A stretch of 13,815 nt of DNA from CAYVKM01 sp964452045 (GTDB lineage: Bacteria > Calditrichota > Calditrichia > RBG-13-44-9), in assembly GCA_964452045.1 (NCBI GenBank), contig CAYVKM010000096.1, positions 1-13,815 on the forward strand. The letters are read 5' to 3'. The notes under the pieces were generated by a model. The model saw only the letters and a list, made by a program, of their open reading frames with translations. It was not told the DNA's origin and searched no databases. Within the stretch, counting starts at the first letter, position 1, and every line of letters starts with the position of its first letter. The translations under genes and the position numbers were made by a program. Below are positions 1 to 7,705 of the stretch, one piece after another.

Positions 1-406
1 CGTCACCTATCGCAATACCATTTTTTCTAAATGCGACCGCAATACTAAGTATATTAGATGGTAATACCGGGTTGAACTGATAATAACCAGTCAAATGTGC
101 ATAGGCCTGTGAGACTGGAAAACCGAAAATGCATGATTGAATAGAAGGGAAAACTGGCAAACCCTGAAAATTGGTTACCTCTAATTGAACAGCGGAATTT
201 CCGGAATGACTGTTGGATGATTGGGTGACCGGTGTAAAAACACCCAAAACATTGTTTGTATTCCAACCCATTGGATCACCAGCTGTCCAGTTTTCAAAGC
301 CTGAATTTGGCACCGGATTTTGGGCAAATAATGATAAGGGGAATATGGCGATCAAAAAAATCAATCCCAATTTCCTCAAATAATTAAACAATATATATAT
401 GAACAT
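1..406 (-). CDS. Secreted protein with N-terminal 'GFENW' domain (5' part only)
   Basis: Only the first 135 codons are present; the gene runs off the left edge. The ATG at 406-404 follows a good GGAGG ribosome binding site a few bases upstream. Residues 1-28 form a Sec signal peptide: Arg/Lys at 11-12, a hydrophobic core at 13-27, and a likely cut after Ala28 (LFA|Q). The mature protein begins NPVPNSGFENW and soon has DPMGW, an opening seen in many extracellular proteins of Bacteroidota and related phyla, where it starts a beta-sandwich, carbohydrate-binding-like domain. Such proteins often end in a secretion-sorting tail, but the C-terminus is outside the window, so this cannot be tested. 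The ligand is unknown. The call as a secreted protein is firm; the domain assignment rests on the motif alone. Confidence 0.75.
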   Translation of the reverse strand, partial: MFIYILFNYLRKLGLIFLIAIFPLSLFAQNPVPNSGFENWTAGDPMGWNTNNVLGVFTPVTQSSNSHSGNSAVQLEVTNFQGLPVFPSIQSCIFGFPVSQAYAHLTGYYQFNPVLPSNILSIAVAFRKNGIAIGD

Positions 407-904
407 TTCTAACCTCCGTTAAAATATGAATGATACTTTTTGGTTGGTTTACCACCGCCTTGGGTGCGGTGCTGAAAAATTACATTTTTTAGTGTAATGA
501 CAAAATCCGCTATTTCAAAATTTTATACTGTGTTAATTTAAAATTTGTGTGTTTAAACAAGAATTGATATAGCATCAGGTTTTCAAACAATCGTTATTCT
601 GAGATTTGTATGCTATCGCCGGGCCTTAAGTGTTGCAGATGGCGAAAATATAATTCTTCAGGCAGATTTTACTGATTCGTTCCAAATAGAGAGAGTAATA
701 TATGGCATTTAAGCTTTGTGCCATTAGCACTCTTTCGGAGTAAAAAAGGGTCTATCAGGTTTGATGGAGGAACTCGTGAGAAACACGTTATACTTTCGTG
801 ATGAAAGACAACATAGAAGTCTTTAGCTTACTTTCGCGTCCGGTATTTCAAACTAATTTTCTTAATTAATAATTTCTAAATATTTCAATAAAAGGAGATC
901 TGTT
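407..904. other. Long non-coding region between divergent genes, with short inverted repeats
   Basis: About 500 bases lie between the divergent genes at 406 (-) and 905 (+), so promoters for both should be here, though I could not place one with confidence. The sequence is AT-rich. A GC-rich inverted repeat stands out at 453-458/466-471 (CACCGC/GCGGTG, 7-base loop), about 50 bases upstream of the minus-strand start. Nearer the plus-strand gene are further small inverted repeats at 702-724, 729-741, 775-787, 793-807 and 804-824. No riboswitch consensus that I know (TPP, cobalamin, SAM, c-di-GMP) was recognised, and no convincing coding frame was found. Confidence 0.5.
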
Positions 905-2017
905 ATGAAAAGATTCATGCAGCTTTTTGGTATTGGTGTTTTTGCATTGTTATTTCTTTACGGTTGTAATGAAATGAACGCTCCTACCGGGAATCCGAAA
1001 TCGGACATTGCAAATCCGGAGATTCCGGAACAGGGGGTATTCGAAAAAGGTTGGCACCATTCCAATGGAAAAATCGTGGTGGCTAACCGTGCCTCAGGTT
1101 CCATCTCGGTTATTGATGTCCGTAGCGATATGGTGAGTGGCACATATAGTCTGCCTGCTGGGATCGCCACACCGGAACCGATGTATGTGGTGTATGTCAA
1201 CCAAACCCGGCAGGTATTTGTAGGAGATCGGGCCAATAACCGCGTAGTAGTCTATGATGCCAGATCATTTGATGTGGTTGGAACTGTCAATGTTGGAGCC
1301 GGTGTATTTCACATGTGGGCGGATCAGCGCGCCAAACAGTTATGGGTGAATAATGATATTGACAACACCACCTCGGTTATCGATCCGCGATCATTAAGTG
1401 TGATTGCTACAGTACCCACCCCGGCAGATCTGGTATCCATGGGCGGAAAGCCCCATGATGTTATTCTGGATCACCTGGGAAGATTTGCTTATGTCTCTGT
1501 GCTTGGTTTAAGTGGAAGTAATGACTATGTGGTTAAATTCAATACCCGGACTTTTCAGGAAGTGGGACGAGCCGCAGTAGGCAAGGATCCCCATCTCTCC
1601 CTTACCTGGCGTAACAGGTATCTTTATGTACCCTGCCAGGGCAATGATGCAGTTTACATCTTAAAACGTTACAACATGTCAGTGGATAAAATTGTTGCTG
1701 CTCCCGGTGCCCATGGTGCGGGCATGCTCTGGAGCGGGAAAACTTTTTATACCACCAATCTTCCCGGTGGCGGGATGAGCGGTCTGATCGCCCTGGATAC
1801 AAAAACCAACGAGGTGGTTGGCACATCGGATACGCCATACCCGGTACCGCACAATATTGCTATCACCAGGAATGGACATAAATTATACCTGACCCATTCC
1901 GGGGGAACCTCGGATAAGGTAACCGTATATTCCATATCAGCGGGAAATCCTCTACCTGTTTACCAGAAGGACATCACAGTTGAAATTAATCCATTCGGTT
2001 TAACATACGTGAAATGA
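905..2017 (+). CDS. YVTN/YncE-like seven-bladed beta-propeller lipoprotein
   Basis: The 370-residue product starts with a lipoprotein signal peptide: Lys2-Arg3, a hydrophobic core at 7-18, and lipobox Leu18-Tyr-Gly-Cys21. Asn at +2 argues for outer-membrane sorting if E. coli-like rules hold. The start is supported by AAAGGAG seven bases upstream of the ATG. The rest is built of about 45-residue repeats of the YVTN type (for example KIVVAN..ISVID, QVFVGD..VVVYD, LYVP..VYIL, LYLTH..VTVYS), giving seven blades, with PFGLTYVK at the C-terminus likely closing the ring onto blade 1. His136, His184, His230, His270 and His316 sit at the same place in successive blades, just before the inner strand, with Met93 at the equivalent place in blade 2. 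YncE-like proteins are periplasmic or surface proteins of mostly unknown ligand. The gene stands alone, convergent with the desaturase. Fold confident, function unknown. Confidence 0.85.
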   Translation: MKRFMQLFGIGVFALLFLYGCNEMNAPTGNPKSDIANPEIPEQGVFEKGWHHSNGKIVVANRASGSISVIDVRSDMVSGTYSLPAGIATPEPMYVVYVNQTRQVFVGDRANNRVVVYDARSFDVVGTVNVGAGVFHMWADQRAKQLWVNNDIDNTTSVIDPRSLSVIATVPTPADLVSMGGKPHDVILDHLGRFAYVSVLGLSGSNDYVVKFNTRTFQEVGRAAVGKDPHLSLTWRNRYLYVPCQGNDAVYILKRYNMSVDKIVAAPGAHGAGMLWSGKTFYTTNLPGGGMSGLIALDTKTNEVVGTSDTPYPVPHNIAITRNGHKLYLTHSGGTSDKVTVYSISAGNPLPVYQKDITVEINPFGLTYVK

Positions 2018-2081
2018 ATTATTGTTATAAGAAAGTGCCGGACGCATATTTTTACAGCTTTTAATTCATAGCGGCGATCCT

Positions 2082-2149
2082 GAATCCGTAACTACAACCA
2101 ATATTAGTGGGGCAAAATGACAGATTCAGATGCTATCAATACGGATTCA
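2082..2149. repeat. 10-bp inverted repeat between convergent genes
   Basis: TGAATCCGTA at 2081-2090 is perfectly inverted as TACGGATTCA at 2140-2149, with 49 bases between. It fills most of the 149-base gap between the convergent propeller and desaturase genes. The loop is long for an intrinsic terminator and neither side has a clear T-run, so its role is open. It may be a bidirectional transcription end or a chance repeat. Confidence 0.35.
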
Positions 2150-2166
2150 AATTCCACTTTCCATGG

Positions 2167-3210
2167 TTAGACATTCAATGGAAGACCGTTCTTAAGGGCT
2201 CCAAATCCGATCATTTTTCCATGTTGTTCATCCCAAAGATTCAGTCCCAATGATTTAAAACTTTTACGCAGGGTAAGTGGCTCCACTTCCTGGAGCAACG
2301 GTATCTCGTTTTGACACTCCTGCAAGCGGTAATTGGGTATACGCGATTCCAGATGATGAATATGGTGCAACCCGATATTTCCGGTAAACCATTGCAGAAT
2401 TTTTGGTAATTTATAATAGGAGCTTCCTTCCAGGGAAGCCCGGACCACATCCCAACTTTCCTCGCGTGCCCAGTAAACCTCTTCATATTGATGCTGTACA
2501 TAAAAAAGCCAGACACCTGCCGCACCACCAAACAACATGATGGGAAGCTGGATGAGTAAGTAGGTTTGAAGGCCTATTGTAAAACCTGCTAAAAGAAGTA
2601 TACCGGCGATCCCTAAGTTGGTATAGAATACACTCCGGCGTTGTTTTTTCCTGGCTCCTCGGGAGGGGAATCGTTGGACGATAAAAAAAGAATAGATCGG
2701 ACCCAGCAAAAACAGGACAAAGGGATTCCGGTAAGAGCGATAGCCAAGTTTTTTTCTAAATGTAGCATCACGGTATTCATCCACCGTCATGGTCCAGACA
2801 TCCCCAACACCACGCTGGTCGAGGTTCCCGGAGGTGGCGTGATGCAGCAGATGGGAATTGCGCCAATTGAAAAAAGCAGTGAAGGTAAGTACCCCGGTCA
2901 GGTAACCAATTATTTTATTGGCTCTGCGGGAGGGCAAGTATGATCCATGGCAGCAATCGTGGAAAATAATGAAAATGCGCACCAGCAATCCCCCAGCCAG
3001 GAGAGTGAGCGGCAGGATATACCAAAAGGGCATATCTGCGTTCAAAAGGTAAATCATCAGGGCCCACAGAGCGGCATAAGGTACCAGCGTGTTGATAAGC
3101 TGCCAGACTGCTTTGCTGGTCTGGGGTGTACGGTATCCAAGGAGTGCTTTATTTAATTCATTTATGTTATCTTTTATCCCCTGGATACCATTCGATTTTA
3201 TCTCTGTCAT
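2167..3210 (-). CDS. Membrane fatty acid desaturase (acyl-lipid, omega-6/Delta-12-like)
   Basis: The 347-residue product is an integral membrane di-iron desaturase that would introduce a double bond into membrane-lipid acyl chains using O2 and reduced ferredoxin or a similar donor. The three histidine boxes are intact: HDCCH at 84-88, HLLHH at 120-124 and HHIHH at 282-286. Hydrophobic stretches around 40-56, 62-83, 100-114, 163-178 and 200-236 fit the usual four-helix membrane topology with helix pairs between the boxes. The segment after box 2 (ATSGNLDQRGVGDVWTMTV) is characteristic of the bacterial omega-6-like group. The ATG at 3210 has a GGGAG site five bases upstream. The gene is divergent from the MFS transporter, with 190 bases between. 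Regiospecificity cannot be read from sequence, and no dedicated ferredoxin gene is adjacent. An O2-requiring enzyme implies at least microaerobic life. Confidence 0.92.
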   Translation of the reverse strand: MTEIKSNGIQGIKDNINELNKALLGYRTPQTSKAVWQLINTLVPYAALWALMIYLLNADMPFWYILPLTLLAGGLLVRIFIIFHDCCHGSYLPSRRANKIIGYLTGVLTFTAFFNWRNSHLLHHATSGNLDQRGVGDVWTMTVDEYRDATFRKKLGYRSYRNPFVLFLLGPIYSFFIVQRFPSRGARKKQRRSVFYTNLGIAGILLLAGFTIGLQTYLLIQLPIMLFGGAAGVWLFYVQHQYEEVYWAREESWDVVRASLEGSSYYKLPKILQWFTGNIGLHHIHHLESRIPNYRLQECQNEIPLLQEVEPLTLRKSFKSLGLNLWDEQHGKMIGFGALKNGLPLNV

Positions 3211-3400
3211 TCTATCTCCCGGTATATTTCTGGTTAAGTTTGATTTAAAGAAAATTGTTGAGATAAGTTAAGTATATTTCAGGATTGTTATTGTAAAAGT
3301 AATGTAATTATTCACCTGAAATCGGCTTGCTATTTATGACGATTGGTATTATACTTTCTGAAATTTTCGGCATATCCATAACAAAATCGATTATTATCAA

Positions 3401-4609
3401 ATGAGGAATTCCCGCAAAATAAAAATGCTCATTCTATTATCCCTGGCAGAGATGATGGCAATGGGTGTCTGGTTTTCTGCTTCAGCGGTTGTTCCGGTTC
3501 TCACCCGTCTCTGGCAATTGGATGGTTCCGGCCAGGCCTGGCTCACCATGTCGGTTCAAATCGGTTTTGTAATTGGGGCACTGGGATCCGCTATCCTCAA
3601 TCTGGCGGATCGGATTGCTGCTGACCGCTTACTGGCAATGAGCTCAGTTGCCGCCGGATTATGCACCGCATCTATCCTATTATTTGCCGGAAGTTTGACA
3701 CCGGCACTATTCTTTCGCTTTCTTTCAGGAATGTTCCTGGCTGGGGTTTATCCGGTGGGAATGAAACTTGTCGCCACCTGGACGAAAGAGGATCGTGGAC
3801 TGGGTATCGGATTACTGGTCGGTGCTCTGACTGTCGGGACAGCCTTTCCGCATCTGCTCAGGATTTTTGGTAGTCTGGATGAATGGAAGATTGTTTTATA
3901 TATTGCCGCATTCTTCGCCGTGCTGGGTGGCCTGGTGGCCATTTTCTTTGTTCGACCAGGACCATATGCCACCAAAAATCCGCCATTCAACTGGAAATAT
4001 ACCGGATACATTTTTCGCAACCGGGAAATCCTTTTGACGAACCTGGGATATTTGGGTCACATGTGGGAGCTTTACGCCATGTGGACCTGGATGCCGCTCT
4101 TTTTGGGATTGAGTTTTAGTAAATCCGGTTTAAATCCCAAATGGGCCGGTATCTGGGCATTTGCGGTCATTGCCATTGGTGGATTGGGCAGCGCACTTGC
4201 CGGGCGGTTGGCAGACCGGCTGGGACGCACAACCGTTACCATAGGATCTTTATTGATCAGCGGAGTATGTTGTCTGGTTGCCGGATTTTTGTTTGGTGGA
4301 AATCCTGTAATTCTGGTTACCCTGTGTCTGGTCTGGGGATTTGCGGTTGTGGCAGACTCCGCACAGTTTTCTGCCAGCATCAGTGAACTGGCTCATCCGG
4401 AATATATTGGTACCGCCCTCACTTTACAGACCAGCCTCGGTTTTCTTCTTACCCTGATCACCATCCGGTTTCTTCCCAACGCCGTAGCATGGGTTGGATG
4501 GCATTGGGCATTTTCCTTTCTTATATTGGGTCCCATAGTTGGTATCTGGGCCATGGCGACCCTTCGCCGATCGCCCTTGTCTATCAAAATGGCCAATGGA
4601 AAGCGATAA
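3401..4609 (+). CDS. Major facilitator superfamily transporter, substrate unknown
   Basis: The 402-residue protein has about 12 hydrophobic segments, the normal size and layout for a 12-helix MFS permease. An MFS motif A equivalent in the second half, GRLADRLGRT at 268-277, lies between helices 8 and 9; a weaker counterpart in the first half is around 67-76 (NLADRIAADR). The stretch 219-235 is rich in Trp and Met, and ADSAQFSASISEL follows at 318-330. Both recall a widespread but uncharacterised MFS subgroup; I recognise the style but not the substrate. The ATG at 3401 lacks a clear ribosome binding site; Met9 at 3425 is an alternative. The gene is alone on its strand, divergent from the desaturase and convergent with the EamA transporter gene. 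Family certain, cargo unknown. Confidence 0.88.
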   Translation: MRNSRKIKMLILLSLAEMMAMGVWFSASAVVPVLTRLWQLDGSGQAWLTMSVQIGFVIGALGSAILNLADRIAADRLLAMSSVAAGLCTASILLFAGSLTPALFFRFLSGMFLAGVYPVGMKLVATWTKEDRGLGIGLLVGALTVGTAFPHLLRIFGSLDEWKIVLYIAAFFAVLGGLVAIFFVRPGPYATKNPPFNWKYTGYIFRNREILLTNLGYLGHMWELYAMWTWMPLFLGLSFSKSGLNPKWAGIWAFAVIAIGGLGSALAGRLADRLGRTTVTIGSLLISGVCCLVAGFLFGGNPVILVTLCLVWGFAVVADSAQFSASISELAHPEYIGTALTLQTSLGFLLTLITIRFLPNAVAWVGWHWAFSFLILGPIVGIWAMATLRRSPLSIKMANGKR

Positions 4610-4634
4610 GGATATTTCCAAATATTCCCTTTTT
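4610..4634 (+). terminator. Weak candidate terminator after the MFS gene
   Basis: Just after the MFS stop codon, GGATATTT (4610-4617) can pair imperfectly with AAATATTCC (4620-4628), with one bulged base, followed by CTTTTTC. The stem is AT-rich and short, so this is only a plausible intrinsic terminator in the 79-base convergent gap. Confidence 0.3.
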
Positions 4635-4688
4635 CAATGTTTCATTAGATAAAAAACTCTTCAAAATATTTGTTGTAAAATCAATATC

Positions 4689-5657
4689 CTATAATTTCTT
4701 TTGGAAAAATCTGGCTTGTGACCGAACCAGCATTTTTAAAAAGAACTGTGATTGATTTACCAGTAACACCGCTGTTAAAATAAAAGATGCACCTACCAAC
4801 ATTTTTACTGTTATCGGTTCGCTGGCCAAAAGCCAGCCCAAGAATACGGCTACCAGCGGATTAAAGAAAGCGTATGTGCCTACTTTAGCCGGAGCACTTT
4901 TCCGTAGCACCCAGTTATAGGCTGAGTAAGTGAGCAGGGTGCCAAAAAAGATGAGGTAGACCAGGGAGAAAACGGAGCGTAAAGATAGATTTTCCGGATT
5001 TACCCGAGACCATTCACCAAGCAAGGTTCCTAGGGTGATCAAGAAAAGCCCTCCACCTAACATCTGAATACTGATCAGCTTTAGTAGTGAGGCTGGAGAA
5101 ACGATGGTACGGGAATAGAGTGATCCGGTTGCCCAGGAAAGTCCTGCCAGTATCAAAAGAAAGGTGTAAACGAAAACTGAATTACCGTACCTGGAAGTGG
5201 CCAGTAGAACGCTTCGATCCACACCACTAAGCAGTGCGGCTCCCATTACGCCTAATAGAATACCTGCGATGGTCGTCCCGGCCGGCCGTTTTTTGACAAC
5301 AAATATTGAATCCAGTAGCACCATCCAGATCGGAATAATGGCCAGAATCAGTGCTGCTAACCCGGAAGGCAAATACTGTTCGCACCAGACCAGCACGCCG
5401 TTGCCACCAACAATCAGTAATAATCCCACCAGAATGCTCTTTCGGATTTCCAGTGTATGGGGATTGATCCGGTCGGTCCGGCTTCGCCAGAGATATAGCG
5501 CTGAACCTGCCAAAGTAAATCTGATTCCGGCCATCAAAAACGGGGGAATGGTTTCGATAGCGAACCGGATTGCCAGGTAAGTGGAACCCCATATTACATA
5601 AATAACCGCGAAGGAGAGCAGAATTTTGAGACGAACAGATTTTTGTTGATCAAGCAT
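4689..5657 (-). CDS. EamA/DMT-superfamily transporter (YedA/RhaT-like)
   Basis: The 322-residue membrane protein has ten hydrophobic segments arranged as two EamA repeats, roughly residues 13-145 and 155-300. The first helix contains IWGSTYLAIRFAIETIPPF and is followed by AGIRF, a standard opening for EamA drug/metabolite transporters. The second repeat contains NPLVAVFLGWLLASEPIT, the usual signature near the end of this family. A basic tail of about 20 residues follows the last helix. These proteins are generally amino acid or metabolite exporters in the inner membrane; the cargo here cannot be told. No strong ribosome binding site precedes the ATG at 5657, but length and first helix fit the family. 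The gene is monocistronic, separated from the cytochrome gene upstream by 264 bases and a probable terminator. Confidence 0.88.
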   Translation of the reverse strand: MLDQQKSVRLKILLSFAVIYVIWGSTYLAIRFAIETIPPFLMAGIRFTLAGSALYLWRSRTDRINPHTLEIRKSILVGLLLIVGGNGVLVWCEQYLPSGLAALILAIIPIWMVLLDSIFVVKKRPAGTTIAGILLGVMGAALLSGVDRSVLLATSRYGNSVFVYTFLLILAGLSWATGSLYSRTIVSPASLLKLISIQMLGGGLFLITLGTLLGEWSRVNPENLSLRSVFSLVYLIFFGTLLTYSAYNWVLRKSAPAKVGTYAFFNPLVAVFLGWLLASEPITVKMLVGASFILTAVLLVNQSQFFLKMLVRSQARFFQKKL

Positions 5658-5824
5658 CGATATCTAAGGTTGTTAGCGTGTAAATTTATCATACGTGTAG
5701 AAATTCTAAAAGTATACAGTAAAAAAATACCGGAAAGCCTGAGTTAAATTGTTTAGCAAAAAGATGGGCAGATATTGAATTACTTTTTCTGTTAACTCCG
5801 GTTTTGGCTATTTTTTGCAGTTTT

Positions 5825-5867
5825 GAAAAATTGATAAGAGGCAGAAGGTTTTTTTCTACCCCTTATC
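5825..5867 (-). terminator. Probable intrinsic terminator of the octaheme cytochrome gene
   Basis: On the minus strand, GATAAGGGG (5867-5859) pairs with CCTCTTATC (5841-5833) apart from one mismatch, and is followed by AATTTTTC. It lies about 55 bases beyond the cytochrome stop codon, as expected for its 3' end, and upstream of the EamA gene. Confidence 0.5.
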
Positions 5868-5921
5868 TGTAATATGGAAGTTATTATTTTAGACTTATCA
5901 GCCGCCAGATTACATTAAAGG

Positions 5922-7427
5922 CTATTGCGGTTTTTCAAGTTTTTTAACCTCATCTGGTGTGTAACCGATAGAGGCAAAGTCAATTACTCCATGAGGTGAG
6001 TGACAATCCCGGCAGGAATACCCCATACGCTTGACTCCATGGTTTACCGAAATATAGGAAGTATTCGGGACTTTCATAGACATCCATTCACCGCTCCATT
6101 TTAGCCCGAAAGGTTCGTAAGCCTTCATTCCGGCATCAACACCCTTTTGCATATTACCAGTCTGGTTATAAACCTCCCGATTCGGTGCCAGAAGAAGAGG
6201 GAAGTCTGACATACCTTCTTCCTTCTTCAGAAAACTCATTCCCGGCGCCTGCCACATTTTAAGTTTTTTGTCAAATAACATAATCTGGACAAGTCCTCTC
6301 ACGGGATAGATTTTTGCACCGTCCGAATTTTTCGTTGCGGTAGAGAATGCCATCCAGCTCTGAGCATTTTGCTGATCCGGTGTATTAGGTACTCGCCACA
6401 TAACTGCCGGATAAGTTCTTTCAATTTCCACAGTCGGTACCCACAGCCCCGCAATTGAGGGTATTCCATCATACTTGGATAGCGCACTGTATTCTCCGTA
6501 TTGGTCATCTTTCACAGGTTTCCCCCAGTCTTCCCGAACAATTCCGCTGGCCACCGGTATGTGGCAGGTCTGACAAGCTATTTTGGTGATATGGGCATTA
6601 AGCGTCTTTGCCATATTACCCTGGTGTGGTTCCAGTCCATGGCAGTTTGAGCAGGTGACCGGTTCATCCGGCAGGTCGTTCGCGATCATATCCGATTCAT
6701 ATTGTCCTTTGGCGATTTTATGGTTTTTAGTAACATGGCAGGAGGTACAGGGTAAACCGATGGCCGCATGCAGGTCGTTTGTGGGGGTGAAGGGTGTTCC
6801 GCGTTTGTAGTCCAGCGAAAATGAATGCTCATGGCAACGCAAGCAAGCTTCCGCAGTCGGCACTTTTGTAATAGATAGGGCTGCCTTCATGCTGGTATCC
6901 TGTCCCCAGTGTTTTCGTCCATCTTTTTCAATAACTAAAGTTTCCCGGATGGTCATGTCATAAACTTTTGCATGACAAACCAGGCAATCAACCGTATTTG
7001 CTTCGGCCGGTGTAGCTTTGCGGCCTGCTGGAAGAGGTGGCGCATCCAAAGTGGCAATGTGGCACATGCCGCATCCCGCTGACTGGGCAGTAAAGCGACC
7101 ATTGGTAGCCGCTGTCCAGTTTGAAAGGGCACTGGTTCCTGCCAGGGCACATTCACGATTTACCATACCCCACCATGATCCATCCGGTAAACCCATAACA
7201 TTTCTGATTTGTGCTGAAACATACCAGTGCACAGAATGTGTTATCTCATTTAAAGCCTGGTCGTGGCATGTAGCGCAGGTTTGCGCCCCCAGATAACCAT
7301 TCTCTTTTATCGCTTCAGATCCGGGATGTATCCAATCTTGCAGGGAATCCGCCAGAATATTGTTTATCCCAATCACAAAAAAGATGAACAAAAAACTAAA
7401 GGTTTTGCAGTAGATATGCCTTTTCAT
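5922..7427 (-). CDS. Exported octaheme c-type cytochrome, tetrathionate reductase (OTR)-like
   Basis: The 501-residue protein has a Sec signal peptide (residues 1-26, likely cut after Ala26) and exactly eight CxxCH haem-attachment motifs: 51-55, 119-123, 148-152, 195-199, 227-231, 259-263, 285-289 and 472-476. Seven are in the first 290 residues; a stretch of about 180 residues without haem precedes the last. Motif order and surroundings (a TH..HW segment after haem 1, VDCLVCH at haem 3, ACQTCHIP at haem 7, and DCHSPHGVIDFASIGY at the end) match my memory of the octaheme OTR family known from Shewanella, which reduces tetrathionate and also nitrite or hydroxylamine in vitro. Cys93, between haems 1 and 2, is where OTR has its unusual active-site cysteine. 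The protein should be periplasmic. The ATG follows AAGGAGG. No quinol-oxidising partner is in the window. The electron acceptor in vivo is unknown. Confidence 0.88.
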   Translation of the reverse strand: MKRHIYCKTFSFLFIFFVIGINNILADSLQDWIHPGSEAIKENGYLGAQTCATCHDQALNEITHSVHWYVSAQIRNVMGLPDGSWWGMVNRECALAGTSALSNWTAATNGRFTAQSAGCGMCHIATLDAPPLPAGRKATPAEANTVDCLVCHAKVYDMTIRETLVIEKDGRKHWGQDTSMKAALSITKVPTAEACLRCHEHSFSLDYKRGTPFTPTNDLHAAIGLPCTSCHVTKNHKIAKGQYESDMIANDLPDEPVTCSNCHGLEPHQGNMAKTLNAHITKIACQTCHIPVASGIVREDWGKPVKDDQYGEYSALSKYDGIPSIAGLWVPTVEIERTYPAVMWRVPNTPDQQNAQSWMAFSTATKNSDGAKIYPVRGLVQIMLFDKKLKMWQAPGMSFLKKEEGMSDFPLLLAPNREVYNQTGNMQKGVDAGMKAYEPFGLKWSGEWMSMKVPNTSYISVNHGVKRMGYSCRDCHSPHGVIDFASIGYTPDEVKKLEKPQ

Positions 7428-7642
7428 AGGGCCTCCTTGACAAATTGATTTTTGTTTTATTATCTATAAGAAAAAATAATTGGCATTTGAGTGATGTGAA
7501 GTAATTAACAAAACGAGGTCCTAAAAAACATTTTTTGATAAATCGAATCATAATATCTGGTTGTTAACTTAAAATTTACACACACTATTATTTTGATTTA
7601 AAATGAAGTTTCAATGAAGAAAAATTGGAGGAAATGAACAGA

Positions 7643-7666
7643 GTGGAAATGTTCTATCATTTCCAC
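7643..7666 (-). terminator. Perfect 9-bp hairpin after the lipoprotein pair
   Basis: GTGGAAATG (7643-7651) and CATTTCCAC (7658-7666) form a perfect stem with a six-base loop, about 40 bases past the stop of the lipoprotein gene at 7706. On the minus strand it is not followed at once by a T-run (TCTGTTCATTTCC, then ATTTTTC further on), so it could be a terminator, an mRNA-stabilising 3' hairpin, or a site upstream of the cytochrome gene's end of the gap. The right arm can also pair with GTGGA at 7673-7677. Confidence 0.4.
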
Positions 7667-7705
7667 CAAAATGTGGATTTATAGGTAAGTGTGATTAATG
7701 TCCAA

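Noticed and set aside
700..830. Assignment of the leader to a known riboswitch class
   Set aside because: I could not match the TPP, cobalamin, SAM or c-di-GMP consensus cores, so no class is named.
1602..1935. Several overlapping minus-strand frames inside the propeller gene
   Set aside because: The plus-strand frame shows regular YVTN repeats throughout; the antisense frames have biased, repeat-free composition.
3748..4380. Open frames antisense to the MFS transporter gene
   Set aside because: They lack family-like composition and lie fully opposite a clear 12-helix transporter frame; they are shadows.
7428..7560. A sigma-70-like promoter for the cytochrome gene (GATAAT-like box near the start)
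   Set aside because: No acceptable -35 element lies at the right distance, and AT-rich DNA gives many such boxes by chance.
7634..7684. A 16-codon plus-strand gene with GGAGG upstream
   Set aside because: The spacing from GGAGG to ATG is only two bases, the peptide shows no feature, and it coincides with a hairpin between two minus-strand genes; kept only as a note in a finding.
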